Shown: positions 1 through 13,500, numbered from the stretch's first letter. The stretch is 64,000 nucleotides of DNA from Ptychodera flava (GCF_041260155.1 NC_091947.1:28729615-28793614), one strand, 5' to 3'. Program-made: numbers and translations. Notes: generated from the letters alone by a model not told the origin.

Positions 1-249
1 GAAATCGGACACACGAGACAAGTAACTAAAACTGATTTCTCTACGAAAACATAAAAAATGAATGGAAATACAAACATTTGTGATAGAATCATAAAATTTG
101 ACACGATACGAGTACCACATGAAGTGTAAATAGTAACCCGAAAACAATAAAATAATGAATGTCGGCAACCAATCAGAAAGTGAGCGGGTATTGATTGACA
201 GTATTCTGCCCGCGATAATGCCCATGACGTATGACCTGATGAAGACGTG

Positions 250-516
250 TTAATGAAATACACAGCTGCTAAAAGCTCCCGCCCCGCTCCCGTCGGTAAC
301 AAAAAGACGGTCTAAAAACGCAAAGTCGTCGTAATTTGAAAGACTCTTGCAAGTGTGAATGATTCCACTCTTTGGGCGTTGTACCGTAGAAATCCCACAA
401 TCGTAGCCAAGTAAAAACTTTCGCGCGGCCGCGGGAATGCATGCATTCAATCGAAGTTGGAAACTACCATAGTCCATAGTTAGTATCAACACAACAGCGG
501 CCGGCGCGGCGGCCAT
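250..516 (-). CDS. possible small ORF or first exon, unrecognised
   Basis: An 88-codon reading frame starts at an ATG in a CpG-rich patch and begins MAAAPAAVVLILTMDYG, which resembles a short hydrophobic signal-like leader. The rest has no domain I recognise. The GC-rich setting with CG dinucleotides contrasts with the AT-rich surroundings and would suit a promoter or first exon. A GT follows the leader, so only the first part may be coding. No neighbouring exon on this strand was identified. It could equally be chance. Confidence 0.2.
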   Translation of the reverse strand: MAAAPAAVVLILTMDYGSFQLRLNACIPAAARKFLLGYDCGISTVQRPKSGIIHTCKSLSNYDDFAFLDRLFVTDGSGAGAFSSCVFH

Positions 517-619
517 CAGTTTCAGGGAAAAAGATCGAATATTTCGATACCCCAAGTATGTACTGTTGAAATTCGTTTTAATCTAAATTTTGATAAGCCC
601 TGCTCTCGAATTCTATTTG

Positions 620-1395
620 CGCACCCCGTAAATGGCACGTTGGCTTAAAACAAACCAGGTCAATGAATTCATGAAGGAGACGTAGACCGTAAACGTTCGT
701 GGAAGGAAGCAATACAAGTTCGTTTGCGCACTTGTCTCTAGGAGACAGAAATGAAATGTTCTACAATAAAAAAGACACCAAACGTACAGATATAACCAAG
801 TCAGATAAATATTTATAATTGGCCAAGTCTCGACTGAGCGTACTGATAAGTACCCTGTCATGCGAGTCGGGTGGGGCAAATGATCCAACGCGACGGCCAA
901 CGCGACGGCTCGGCTAAAATACGTAATGGTTACGCACTGGAACTAAAACGGGGACAAGCCATACTTTATTTTCGTTTGCACTTGACGTGAGGGCCAGGGC
1001 CGAGGAATGGAAATCTAACTTCCACAAGAAAATAAAACGCCCAACTGATAGTAATGAGTCAGAAAAATATTTACTACCAGCTGAAGTCTCAACTGAGTGT
1101 GAATATACGTACACAGTAATGATCCAACCGTGCCGCCCGACCCGGGCCCGTGGTCTATGGCTCGTCAAAAGTGACAATTTATGATCGTTTTCATTTGGCA
1201 CGAGGGCTCGAGAGCTTAAGTATATAGAAATTCAACTTTCTACAACAAAAAATAACACCCCAGACGTATAGTTATGTGTCAGATAAATCTTTATTACCGC
1301 CCAAGTCTCCACTACTGAGCGTATTGAATAAAAAGGAAAGTAACTCTGCCGATGATCCAACGATATCCAACGTCATGGCGGCCCTGGCTGGATAG
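620..1395. repeat. degenerate tandem repeat, about three units
   Basis: Three diverged copies of a roughly 230-270 bp unit follow each other. Shared landmarks are a run like gtcagataaat followed by tttat and aagtctc with actgag (near 810, 1060 and 1290), then tgatccaacg (near 880, 1120 and 1350). The unit has more CG dinucleotides than the surrounding DNA. Reading frames across it repeat the same peptide-like strings because of the tandem structure and are not taken as genes. Confidence 0.6.
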
Positions 1396-1458
1396 CTAGG
1401 CAATGGTTATACCCGTAAAACCCTCGACTCTCAGATCGGTCGCTCGTTTTCGTGCACA

Positions 1459-1602
1459 TGTCGCAGACTGTATTTTGATAGTATCTGCGACGATCGCGGA
1501 TAGCATGTGCGACCGGTAGCAGATAGTAAATGCGACGGTCGCAGATAGTAGTTTGCTACAATATTGCGACTCGCACTTTCCAGTCGCAGATAGCATTTTG
1601 AG
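1459..1602. repeat. short tandem repeat with gcagata motif
   Basis: About five degenerate units of 25-35 bp contain variants of gtcgcagatagta, for example near 1460, 1490, 1527, 1550 and 1585. Some units are inverted within the block. It lies directly beside the left end of the duplicated segment at about 1622 and may mark the breakpoint. Confidence 0.5.
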
Positions 1603-1621
1603 GTACTCTTACATAAATGCA

Positions 1622-4600
1622 ATTCAATATCTAGTCAATGCCAGTTGATTGTCTGCATACATGTATAAGGACGACCATTTTGAAAAATTATCATTACATG
1701 AACTATTGGTTGATCTGATCACAAATGTTGGTGCTTCCTTGCCAAAGTATCATGATATCATGGCCTCAATGGGACAGTATTACTATTATCAACCCATTTA
1801 AAGGTCAGTAAAACGGTTTCCAAAGACTTGCCCATTTCATAATACCATGCACCTTGTTTGGCACTTGATATGGGTGAAAATAACTTTGATGATTTGAAAG
1901 CCAGAGATTAATGAACACTATTTTCACTACACTATTTATAGTGATGATTTCAAATGAATAATTGTCTAATTTTGGCATATACATATACATTCCAATGAAT
2001 GTGGTATTATCACATTGGATTGAGGTCATGAATATTGGGTAATTTTCATAAATTATGATGGTAAGAAACTTGTAGTATATCTGTATCATGGAAAGAGAGC
2101 TGCAGCAGAGACAAATTTAAAGAATGATTTATTCTTCACATTTTTTTCTTTAAATAACCATTGAAATTGATTTTGTAGTGATTTGGTGAAATGAAAGAGA
2201 TTGAGTGTTTTTCCTCGGTTTTTAAACCATTTACTGGAGGGGAACAATAGCAGACATACAGAAAGGTACAAAGAACAAATTATTCACACTACCAAATAAA
2301 AGTTTGGTTGCCAGTGTGTTTGGATGATGTAACAAACAGCTGTTCTGACGGTTTCTTTCCAAACAACACCTGTTCGTCAAGCAATAATGAAAAATTGGGA
2401 AACTTAAGGTATGCACAAACCAAAGAACAGCCAAGCCGTACAAAATCAAACAGAGACTTAACAATGCACATTTAAGACCTGAAAATATGAAAAGCACTTA
2501 ATGGGCAAAAAATTCTGAAAAGGACAAAGTTTGATGCGTTTTATTCTGAAGCTGCCAACAACAAACTACAATTTTACAAAATTTTCTTTATTTCATTTGA
2601 ACATTAATCATTTACTTTCATTCAACATTTTTCGATATCTTTATGCAAAATGAATTCCATAATGTTATCAACCTGAAACCTCAATACCAATATCAACTGA
2701 ATGCATGTTTGATTAACTTTGAAGGATTATAGGCCAACAAACGAAGAACTTCAATACTTTTAAATTTTCCATCCATAGTTTGCATACTATATTACGACAT
2801 CTCTTTCGTTTTTTTATTTTTTCAAATATACATGCAGCGAATTAAAGTGACTGACCCACTTTGACTCTGCCTATAATCAGATAAATTCATTCACTTTCAC
2901 TTTAAATTTCTATGAATTAATACCTCCTGAGTTATTCATCAAATGCAATTATCAGAAAATCTTTCACTTTGGCTGAAACATTGGTTTCCATTTCTGGGAA
3001 AATTTGTGCTGCTTCTAGACATTGGTTAGATCTATCAATATGGTATTATACAAGAAGTTAAACTGTTATTGCTGAAAGAGAGGTCACAAAAAAAGCTCAA
3101 ACTTTCAACTCTACCAACAGTTAGGATAGATATTAAAAGGAAACTATGATATCTACAAGAAATACATGCCAATAGGTCTCATTTATTATTTCAGAGTTCC
3201 CTTAATAATATGTAAAAATAAACATCTATTGAAAATTGTGACAAGGCTTTAGAAAACAACTTTTCCAGGAATAGGAAAATTAGTATACAGATCACCAATG
3301 TTCTGAATGATACTACAAGTTACAGGTACATATCAAAGGTGGTGAGCTCAAGCTGCAGAAATCAAGGCAGGTGCAAAAATGACAAAATTTGTTATTTCTT
3401 GAGCAACAAATGTTGTGTGCGCAGTTATATTTAGGATAAACCTGTAATCAAGATGTGCAATGAGTATGAGCTAATGGTTCTAACAAATAACATACATGTA
3501 CCTTGCCGTATAGTGCAGCAAAGCTACACAAATATTTTACACATTTAAGTCATAGCATCATTATCTTTGGCTTTACTTGAGTTTATGGTTAATTTAAGGG
3601 TGTATATTCTATTTTATTGATAAGCATGAATTTGTTCCTGAATGTGTTCACCCTAAGTCAACAATCGATAATCGCCATTTGATAAAAATGGGTTTGGGCC
3701 ATACACAGTAATGTGAAAGGGGTAATATAACATAGCTAGCAGTTTTAATATTTGCTAAGACAGTTTAATTAGTTTAAACTTTTGCTCAAATTTTTGGAAA
3801 CAATACTTCACCAAAATTGCCTTTCACGAACAAGGATAAAAATCTGGGATCCTCTGTAAGCTTTTCAATTAGAGAAACAAATTGCTTTATATAATAAGTT
3901 GATATTTGAAGTTTAAAATGGCCGCTGTTCTCATTTAACGCAATGAGATAAGTGTACATTTCGGCAAAAACAAGATGGTGAAGACTCGGATCCTGCCTCT
4001 AGTGCTTCAACATGAGACCATGAACGCATAGATCAGAAGATTATCATAAAAAATTAGTATACAAAAGATACAGTCCCAGAAGCAAAGTCAAATCATCTGA
4101 AGTACATGCCTGACTTATTATGTATTGTCTGTCAAGACATGATGAGCATAATGCATGATCTCCAATTTAACAAATGCCAAGTAGTGTAGAAAGACTATCA
4201 AATTGATAGACCATACAAGGATAGGTAAGATGCTATGCAAAATATAGAAAAATGGGTGACAGGTGAATCGATAGAAGGGATTGCTTACACAGATTTAAGT
4301 TGGAAGGTAATTTGGAATTTGGGTCAATGGTTGTGCATATAGGTTTGTAGATCAACAAACCATGATCTTCTTTGTTAGTTTCTTTTTACTTTGACAAATG
4401 CACTGTCATGAAAAGTAGAAAAACATTAAATTTTATTTGAACCTTATAAAATAAGATCCTAAATATCAAGACAAAATGAACAGTTTTAAGTTTCTCTGAT
4501 CTTGCCAACTGAGACTTTATAAAATAGAACAATTCTTAGAAATTGAAAGCATTTTTTTAAACATAATTGAAAGAGAAGCTTTCTACCTTACCTTAATGGT

Positions 4601-5037
4601 TCAAACGTAAAAAAGATAGAGATGGAGTGTACTTGGATTTCATAAAAAGGATTTCACAATGAATAGATTTCAATAACACTTCAGAAAAAAGCTAAAATTA
4701 TCTTTCCACTTTGATTAAGCAATGTTGATATTAAAAAGAATTAAATGTAGTTATTATATAAAGCAATTCTAATAGGCTTTAACGTACCTTATGTGCATGG
4801 TAGGGTTCACTCTTGTCATAACCTCTGCTTTTTCAAAATGACTGACTCCAATTCTTGTGGACTGGGTTTTACAGTAAATTGATTTCTTCTTTTTGCTTTT
4901 TTTTTCCAATTTTAATTACAACCTTGTGCAACTTAGGATCAACAGCACGAGTACTGGCTACTGCACCTGTTATAACAGTAACATAATAAACAGTATTAAA
5001 ACTTTAAGAATATCCTTGTTATCAATCTAAAACCACT
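1622..5037. repeat. segmental duplication, left copy
   Basis: This stretch is a diverged copy of 36640-41500, in the same orientation. Shared blocks include 1730-1805 with 36830-36915 (ccaaagtatcatgatatcat, then an aaaggtcagt run), the region near 2100-2460 with 37200-37500, 2870-2990 with 40670-40810 (tttcactttcactttaaatt), and 4788-5037 with 41271-41500. The right copy carries an extra 2.8 kb of satellite DNA (37.85-40.63 kb) that is absent here. The copy begins just short of the exon 3 homologue and contains a broken exon 2 homologue, so it looks like a fragment of a tandem gene duplication. Confidence 0.75.
4788..4966 (-). pseudogene. broken duplicate of PARP14-like exon 2
   Basis: Reading leftwards, an acceptor (ttataacag) is followed by AVASTRAVDPKLHKVVIKIG, which aligns with [20 protein letters not shown] of intact exon 2 at 41271-41437. 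After a run of A residues the frame shifts; TVKPSPQELESVILKK then matches [16 protein letters not shown] in another frame, and a further shift precedes SEPYHAHK and a gtacgt donor. It is 179 bp against 167 bp in the intact copy. Both splice sites survive but the frame is interrupted at least twice, so it is called a pseudo-exon. An assembly error in the A run could account for one of the shifts. Confidence 0.7.
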
Positions 5038-6219
5038 CAGTGGCTCCGATTGGGACTATTGTTTGAAGTCCCCTTCTAATTCACAGTCTAATGTGAATTC
5101 TTTAAAAGAGTACATGTATGTATTCGCCATTTTGTCAACATGTAGCAATGTACAAAACTGTCTTGCAGACAAATACTCGTTTACGTATGATGGATGTGTG
5201 TGGGTATGTATAGTATAGTATGTCCCAAAAAACAGTCATTTATTTGAACATGTCATTGTCATCACTCTTCTGTTACTTTATACAGCAAAAAACACAGGTT
5301 TGTTTTTAAAAACCTTACAGGGCTCGAAATTAGTGGTAGTCCCACGTCCACAGACTACCAACTTTTCCCTGGGGCTACCAAAGTCCATGAAATGGTAGCC
5401 CACACGGACTACCAAAGCCTGGACATGAAATACTTGGCGTGCGATGTCCGTCACTTTTGGACGAGCTAAATGCAGTCAACATGCAGTTTCGTTTGTTTGA
5501 AGCAATTGTCATTTCATCTGTGAAGATATTTTTTTCTGCTGACTATTACAATTTTCATTGCTATGTTGTTGTTTTCACAAGATGCAGAGCGTTTGATACT
5601 AGTATGTTGAGTTGCTTTTCCGTGCAGTCTTTGCATGCTACTAAGTATGCTGTTGATCGGCAGCATACAAGACGTTCTTATGTCAAGTTTTGGGGTTTTA
5701 ATGCTGAAATTTCACAAAACTGTCACTTCTGTATCCAGAGATTGTGTAATGTTTGATTTGAAACAGCGATATAAAACAGTGTCAGTTAAGCTTGGAAATC
5801 ATGGCTGAGTGTTCCTGTCTTTTATCTATGGTTGTCGATCAGTATCAATGTATTACGTTCTTTATAGAGAGACTCGGGTGTAACAAGGCATGCCAGTTCA
5901 TAAAGATCATGAGAATATTTTTTCTGTTTTTCTTTACTCAAGTTACAATTCTTTGGAGTTGAAAGTGATAGAAAGTGTTCAAAATGTACATAATTAGCAT
6001 AAATTAAGCGTTCGTGACACATAACATGGGGTTTCTCAGTTAGAAGCCCCTAGTTTATACTGCTAATTTGTGTTGCTGAACTGGGGCTTATACTCGGACG
6101 AGTACAGTATCCCTAAACTAAATATGCATGGACTACCAGCCATTGTCACTGGGCTACCAACTTCAGACCAGATATGAACTGAAAATGCTCTCGTGTTTCA
6201 TTATATATTGAAGTTATGT
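5038..6219. other. non-coding stretch with a ctacca-rich dispersed element
   Basis: From about 5320 to 5430, and again at 6125-6170, the DNA has closely spaced copies of ggctaccaa or gactaccaa, followed leftwards by an atttcgagccc-type edge in reverse complement. This looks like one dispersed repeat split by about 700 bp. Reading frames at 5439-5756 and 5822-6022 have no recognisable domain or splice context and are not called. Confidence 0.4.
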
Positions 6220-7313
6220 GTAAATTTGAACCTTTGCCACATGTTTGCAACTTCATTGAAATATTATGATCAAACATAATGAACAATATCACCGCCGATT
6301 AATTCTAAAAGGTCATGAAGTATACAAATATGTAATTAGCTGAAATGAAAATATTAAAGTTATTTGACTGCTCTCATTGTATCACCACTTTATATAGCAA
6401 GTGTAATTACCGTTGGCCAAGTCCTTCAAGCCATATATGCCGAGCTGTGAAAGCTCATTAGATATGCAAATTATAAATTAGCTGACATGAAAATGTGAAA
6501 TGACTTTCGATATTGTTTTAGACCTGGTATAATCATCAATGTACATAGCATGTTTTGCCAAGTGAAATCTCAGAGGAAAGATCATCGAAAATGTCAAATT
6601 AGGAATTGGCTGAAGAAAAATTGCTTAATGACTTTCAATAATGCTGTATCATAGTACTTTTAGTGTGTATAGCAAGTTTCATCAACTTTGGTCCAGTCAA
6701 TCCAGATATATACCCCCAATAAGCAAAGTTCATTAAATATGCAAATTAGGAATTGGCTGAAGAGAAAATGCTTAATGACTTTCAATAATATTGTATTATA
6801 GTGTCTTTAATGTACATAGCAAGTTTCATCAATTTTGATCAAGTCAATTCAGATATATATCCCTAATTATGAAAATTCATTTAATAATGCAAACTAGAAT
6901 TGGCTGAAGTAAAAATGTCTTTTGACTTTCAATAATGTTATATCACAGTATCTTTGATGTATATAGCAAGTTTCAATACTACAATATCAAGTTAATTCAG
7001 ATATGTATCCCTAATGAGGAAAGTTCATTAAATATGCAAATTTGGAATTGGCTGAAGTAAAAATGCTGAATGACTTTCAAAAATGTTGTATCATAGTGGC
7101 TTCAATACATGTAGCAAGTTTCATCAACAATGGTCCAGTCAATTCAAATATATATCCCTAATTAGCAAAGTTCATTAAACATGCAAATTGGGAATTGGGA
7201 AAGTTAAAATGCTTAACGACTTTCAATAATGTTAAATCATAGTATCTTCAATATACATACCAAGTTTGGTCAATTTTGATCGAGTCAAATCAGACATATA
7301 TCCCTGATTAGGA
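6220..7313 (+). repeat. tandem array of about 147 bp units, plus orientation
   Basis: Units recur at about 145-150 bp, each with aatatgcaaattaggaattg, then aatgactttcaataatgtt, then tagcaagtttcatcaa and ccctaattagcaaagttcat. Starts fall near 6464, 6592, 6741, 6884, 7034 and 7180. The array runs into the assembly gap, so its true length is unknown. The same unit occurs inverted at 10745-12100. Confidence 0.85.
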
Positions 7314-7413
7314 NNNNNNNNNNNNNNNNNNNNNNNNNNNNNNNNNNNNNNNNNNNNNNNNNNNNNNNNNNNNNNNNNNNNNNNNNNNNNNNNNNNNNNN
7401 NNNNNNNNNNNNN
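7314..7413. other. assembly gap (100 N)
   Basis: Exactly 100 consecutive N. A round number of N usually stands for a scaffolding gap of unknown length. It interrupts a tandem array, the usual reason for such gaps. Missing 3' exons of the PARP14-like gene could in principle lie here. Confidence 0.98.
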
Positions 7414-10355
7414 GCCTAACTAGTCTCAAACAGAACTTATTAGTTTACCATGAACAATATCTGGTTTCATAAACAACTGGACCCTACAAGTATCTGAGCA
7501 CATATATTTTTACGATTATGAAGATTTTGGGGGAAGCAACCTTCAGAATAAAGGGAAGGGCCCATGGGTAACAGTTGTTCCATTATTTGAACAACTGTCA
7601 ATCATTCAGTGATGAATAGAGGTGTAAACTGCACAAACATTTGCTGTGCATACTAGAACAATTACGATGGAAACAAACCATGTGCAGGCTTAGCTATATA
7701 TGGTGTTCAAAAGATGAAGACTTTGTGCAATTATTGACTTTCTTTTACTAGGATCTAAGGTGTAGTGATTGATTCAAATATTTTGGACGTGAGCTAGCAA
7801 GAAGACTAGTAAATACAGACTTGCCCTAGTCACCTGGCTTTACTCAGTCTTGTGATAGCATAGAAATACTGTCATTATGGAATTTATAAATGTTAGGAAA
7901 GTTCTTCAGGTAATTTCTGTCATCAAACCCAGTACAGGTTAGAAAGGCCTTCTACTCATTGGAAGGTGCTTGAGTGACAAATGCCAACAACAAGGTTAAA
8001 TATGCCTAAACTAGTCTCAGTCAAAACTTTATTGTGTATACCATGAGCATATCTGGTTTGTCTAAAATTGAGCCGTCTGATCCTGCAGAACTACCATTCA
8101 TGTGGTGTAGACATTGGCAGCCAGCGCAGATGAATCATACTGATGATGTACATTGTTGAATGGTTACCGCGTACCATGCCCACACCAGTGTGGTTGTCTT
8201 TGATGATTGTGCCCTATTCATATCGTTGAGGGCGCCATCCCACAGAGCCAATATTTTCCACACTGCACAAAGTCCCATATTATACATGTACAGTCTGCGT
8301 GTCCTGCACTTGGTCCCTCACCTGTCAATTTTCGATACTCCAAAATACCTGAGAGTTGTTGTAAATCCTCCTAGCAAGCTCCTGTTTTTTATGATGTTAA
8401 ATTTGATACTTTACTTGTTTTTGAGTATTCCCATGGTGTAACTAAAATGTCTGTTTACCTTACAAATGTTATTTATGATGAAGCAGAAAAGGGTAAATCA
8501 TGTGGGTACATGATGTCAAAATGGTTTCTCTGGGGATGGGTAAAGCATGGTTTAATCAAAGGGTTGGCAGTGATGTAAACTTTATTAACTTAATCAAGCA
8601 GTGTTGTCAGGACATCGACATTCAAAACTGGCACAGTCATTTATGTTGTTTCCTAAATTGGATTGTTATGGGAATTTTAAATCTACTTTAGAGCAAGAAT
8701 TGTACTTGAAAATTATCGAGAAAGACTGCTACAGAGAGGTCTGATGTTGACTCAGGATCTCAGCACACTCATTGAGGATTGAATCAGATCAAAGATTGCG
8801 CAACAAATGTGATGAAAGAATAAGGAGAAAGACGAATTTCATTTCTGCATCATATGTCGATTCTATCAAGAATTGTGAGCTAAATATTTTCCCAGTTACT
8901 TTTATGCAGCACCATCCTATGATAAAACCATTTCTCTTATGCAGTCCAGAGTGAGCTCGTGTTCTGCAATCTTGCCAAATTTGTCTTTTTTTGCCATGGG
9001 AAAAGTGCTTTGAAATACATGATGGTCTCGTTACATAATGTTTGTCTATTTAAATACAGCTTCTCTGCTATTTGGAAGTTTTGATTTTGCCACCTTCTCG
9101 TTGGACTTTGTGATCAGTCATGGACTTTAGAGGCTGGTGGCCTATGGTATCTGAATAAAATCACTACAGTTACTTACTGAAATGAACCAAGGAAACAAAG
9201 GCTATAATTATAAGTACGGTATATTGGTCCAAGCATGATATGAGGGGAACAGATTACTGATAACACAGATAATATGAAAGGTTCGTACCATTAACAATAC
9301 AATCGATATACAGAGCATGCAAGAAAATACACCCATCCAGACTTCGTGTTAATCCTGATCTCTGGCCTTGTCAAGCGGGGGTTTAAGATTTTGAGCAGGA
9401 ATGATCTCTTTTGTACTTCTAATACGAAACTCCCCTTTGCAAAAAGCCTTTTTAAAAGTGGTATGACTCAACAAGAGACCTGGCAGCTGATAGAAGTCAG
9501 CTGTGCTACTGATATTCATGCATTGATTATTTGTGATTGATGTGAAAATAATATTAAAAGCTAACTTGTAAGGTAATTTATGAAATTTTGATGTGACAGT
9601 GATTTCCTGTAGTAAATTCAAAAGGAATCAATGTACTACATTTGAATCTAATGCACTCAAATGTTTTTCAGATATTGTATCAACACGCATTCCATGTAAT
9701 TCATTTGTCAGTGGACATGATATGGCATGTTTCTGATTGGAATAGGCAACTGTGGGCTTTATTTAAACAAATAATGGAAACATATCGAATGTGGCAATTG
9801 ATCTCTCATATACATTTTTCTAATATTTGATACCATACTTCGACCAAAAACTGGCAAAACGTGCCCAAATAATATAATTGTACATTCCATCACAATTTGA
9901 ACAAACCTGGCCAAAATCAAGCTCCAGCACAGAAACCTTTATGCTACATTTCAAAGATATTATACCAGAACGTTTTGAGAAGACCTTTTTTTCTACCTAA
10001 AATGACAAATATTATCTCTCATTTACAGCAATTGCAGCTGAGATATGCACATTCATTGACTTGGTAACAAAGGTACTGAATATGTTCTGTTAGTTACAGT
10101 GAATTTGATTGTGGCAACACAAACCTATGTAGCATTTATGTTTTCACATGTAAAATGAAATCTTTCAAATTCCATAGGGAAAGTCACAACACAACCTCTA
10201 CTTAAGCTCTGGAATGGATCAACTCATTTCACTTATATGATATAACATGGAAGGACATCTCATATGGTACTAAACAAGCAAACAATTGCAAAAGAAAGCA
10301 ATTTCACATCAATTAACTAAAATATTGCAGCTAGACATGATCATTTCAAACGTAC
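7414..10355. other. no confident gene; partial direct duplication at left
   Basis: The sequence from 7414 (gcctaactagtctcaa) recurs at about 8003 (gcctaaactagtctca) for roughly 80 bp, giving a diverged direct repeat about 590 bp apart. I looked in all frames for the WWE and ADP-ribosyltransferase exons expected after exon 19 of the PARP14-like gene and saw none. Short frames such as 8160-8441 (+) and 9349-9621 (-) show no domain or paired splice sites. Confidence 0.5.
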
Positions 10356-10528
10356 CATATCTACAAATTCTGTACCAATGAACGTCTCAAGTTTCTTTAT
10401 AGCTCCATCAATATCTTCCTTTTCATCAGCAAAGATATACAGTAACAGTGTATTCCATTTTTTCACAATATCACCTGGGCTTGCTCCTTTCCAAGACGTC
10501 CATTTTCTGGTAAATTCACCAAATTTAT
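10356..10528 (-). CDS. PARP14-like exon 19: post-macro 3, KH-like start
   Basis: The acceptor (caacatgcag) is in phase 1, matching exon 18. It encodes [19 protein letters not shown], then [18 protein letters not shown], then [13 protein letters not shown], ending at a gtacgt donor in phase 0. The last part fits the PARP14 pattern after macro 3, where a beta strand and a helix precede the KH domain that leads into WWE. It is the last exon I can tie to the gene; the donor shows that more exons should follow to the left. Confidence 0.7.
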
Positions 10529-13500
10529 CTGCATGTTGAATTGAAATGAAGGTGTAATGGTTCAATAAGTCACAGGATAAAATGAACAAGTGGCTTTTCA
10601 ACATTTTTTGCACACAATAGAATATTCAATCAAGTTAATTTCTCTGTGATGAGAATTCCTTTTTAGCTCAAGTGTTCACACACATGCGCTAAGATTACAC
10701 TGATCATAAATGACTGATCACACTTGGATATATCAGCCATGAAGGATATAAAGGTATGACATGAAGTGAATTGCAAATTTGCATATTTGATGAACTTTCC
10801 TAATTAAGGAGATATATCTAACTTGACTTGATCAAAGTTGATGAAACTTGCTATGCACATTGAAAATACAATGATATAATGTTATTGAAAGTCATTTAGC
10901 ATTTTATTTCAGCTAATTTCCTAACTAGGGATATATCTGAATGACTTGATCAATTTGAAAGTAGATGAAAGTTGCATTATACATTGAAGATACTATTGAT
11001 ATAACATTATTGAAAGTAATTTATCATTTTTACTTTGGCCAATTCCTAATTTGCGTATCTAACAAACTTTCCGGATTAATAGTGATATGTATATTTGGAT
11101 TGATTTGATCAAAGTTGACAAAACTTGCTATATAAACAGAAGATACTATGATGTTATATAACAGACAGTCACCTTAGAATTTCAAATCATCTAATTACTA
11201 ATTTGCACATTAAACAAACTTTCCTGACTTACGGACATATATTATCTGGATTGGCTTCATCAAAGTTGACGAAACTTGCTTTTAACACTGTGGATACTAT
11301 GATATAACATTATTGAAGTCATTTGGCATTTTTACTTAAGCTATTTGCTAATTTGCATATTTAACAAACTTTCCTAATTATGGATATATATCTGGTTGAA
11401 TTTGTGGGTGAACAAAACTTGCTCTGTATAGTGGAGATACTATGATGTAACACTTATTACAGTTGTTTTAGCATTTTTAGGTAATTTACTTATTCACATT
11501 TTCAATAAACTTTTCTCATCAGAAAAATACATTGGAATAGACTTGATCAAAGCTGACAAAAGTTGTTATGTACATGGAAGACACTATGATAAAATATTAA
11601 TGAAAGTTGTTAAGCATTTTAAATGAGCTAACTATTAATTTGCATATTTAATGAACTTTCTTAATTAGGGATATTTATATATCTAAATTGACTTGATCAA
11701 AGTTGACAAAACTAACTATGTACATTGAAGGTACTATGATATAATATTCTGAGAAATCATTTAGCATTTTTACTTAAGCCAATTCATAATTTATATATTT
11801 AATGAACTTTCTATATTAAGGACATAAAACTAGAAGAACTATACCAAAGTTTATGAAGGTTACTATGAATATTGATGAGACAATATTATTGTATTAGTAG
11901 TAGTAGAAGACATTTTGCATTTCATGTCAGGCATTTGATAATTTGCTACTTTATTGAAAATTCCAAATTAGGCACATAAACAGTAAGGACTTGACCAAAG
12001 CTGATGAAAGTTGGTATGTCGCTGATTGGTAATTAGTATATTTAATGAACTCTAAAAATAAGTGATAACTTGAGGGATTTGACCAAAATTTTTAATCAGC
12101 TGACATAGCAACTTTCAGAAGCTTTGGTCAGGTCCTCCTTGTTAATGTGGCTAATTTGGAGTGTTCATTAAAATTACAAATCACCAATTAGCTGACATGA
12201 AAATGCAAAATGTCTTTCACTAATACAATATCATTGTCTCATCAGTATCCATAGCAAGTTTCATTAACTTTGATCTTGTCGATTCAGATGTACATCCATA
12301 ATTATCAAAGTTCATCAAATATGCAAATAAATAATTAAGTGAAGTAAAAATGCTAAATGACTTTCAATAATAATATATTACAGTATCTTCTGAATGGTTC
12401 TCTATACAAGATGCCATTACCCAAAGCTTTTTGCATCAATCCTCTTTTGTCCTTTGCTGGTTTTCCAAGTAAACTGACCATTGCCTGCTGAAAAGTTTGC
12501 ACCATTGGTCGTTGAAAGAGTACAATACGGATTAGCTTGAGACACTGGGTGTTTCGTTGTTGGTGTTGGTAAAAGTCATCAATCGCTGTCAGAGTTTGCT
12601 CAGCCACTGTTGCAGCATCTTGTGCAAGGGCACCTAAAAATTACAGGAAACACATGAATATGCTATATAGATTTGATGATTCACTCAATATGCCTGATAT
12701 CCACATATAAATCTATTGGAGCATAAAAAACTTGATTCCTTGCAATAAATAAAAAAGTAAGAAACTTTCAAAGAAAAGACAGAAGCTTCCCACCAGTGCT
12801 ACATATGGGAGACCTAGCATATTCAAAATATGGATACTTCAATATGTTTAACACAATTAAGAAACTTAATTCATTTAATTCGTTTAACAATATGTATAAT
12901 AGTGAAGCAACCAAGATTGCAAGTGGCAATTTTTTATTGATAGATAATCATCAGTAAGGCAAGGAAAAGAAAGGGTTTGCTTAATTTTCCCAACACACAT
13001 CTATCGAAACAAGCTAGTCAATTGTTTTGTTCACATTTGCTCTAAAAAATTACGTACAAGAACACATGAAAGTGGGCTTTTGCATCACAGAAAATGTTGA
13101 TACATGTAAGCACTATACTTCTAGTTTTGAACAGAGAACATATCATTTTTATCACACTCACAAGCCAAGTTTGTCATCTCTCGACAAAAAATACAGGATT
13201 ATCCTGTTTTCTTTCTATGTCGGTCACTACAAACTGCATCTATGTCGTAAATTTTGGCGCATCAGAACTGTTTTGTGTCAATCTTCAACAGGCTTGTCAA
13301 TTCAAACAAATATGGCTGCTGGTATTGGGCAGAAGGTAGTTTTATTGCTCATTGCTGTACCATCACAGAAACATACCAGGTAAAACAAATTACCATTGAC
13401 TGGCCTAGTTTTGATATGATGGTATGCTGACAACCTAGCAGGTCATGGTAAAAAAATTGTCAATCAAAACACAAAATGATAACATCTACAAAGGCAATGA

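Noticed and set aside
5439-5756. 105-codon plus-strand frame
   Set aside because: No recognisable domain; it overlaps a dispersed ctacca-rich repeat.
9349-9621. 90-codon minus-strand frame ending PPLDKARDQD, considered as a further PARP14-like exon
   Set aside because: No match to post-macro, KH, WWE or transferase motifs, and no suitable splice pair.
5000-10355. WWE and ADP-ribosyltransferase exons of the PARP14-like gene
   Set aside because: Looked for on the minus strand by their usual motifs (HGT, YG.G.YF); none seen, so none called.
13027-13383. 118-codon plus-strand frame in intron 17
   Set aside because: No domain, no partner exon, and low-complexity AT-driven composition.
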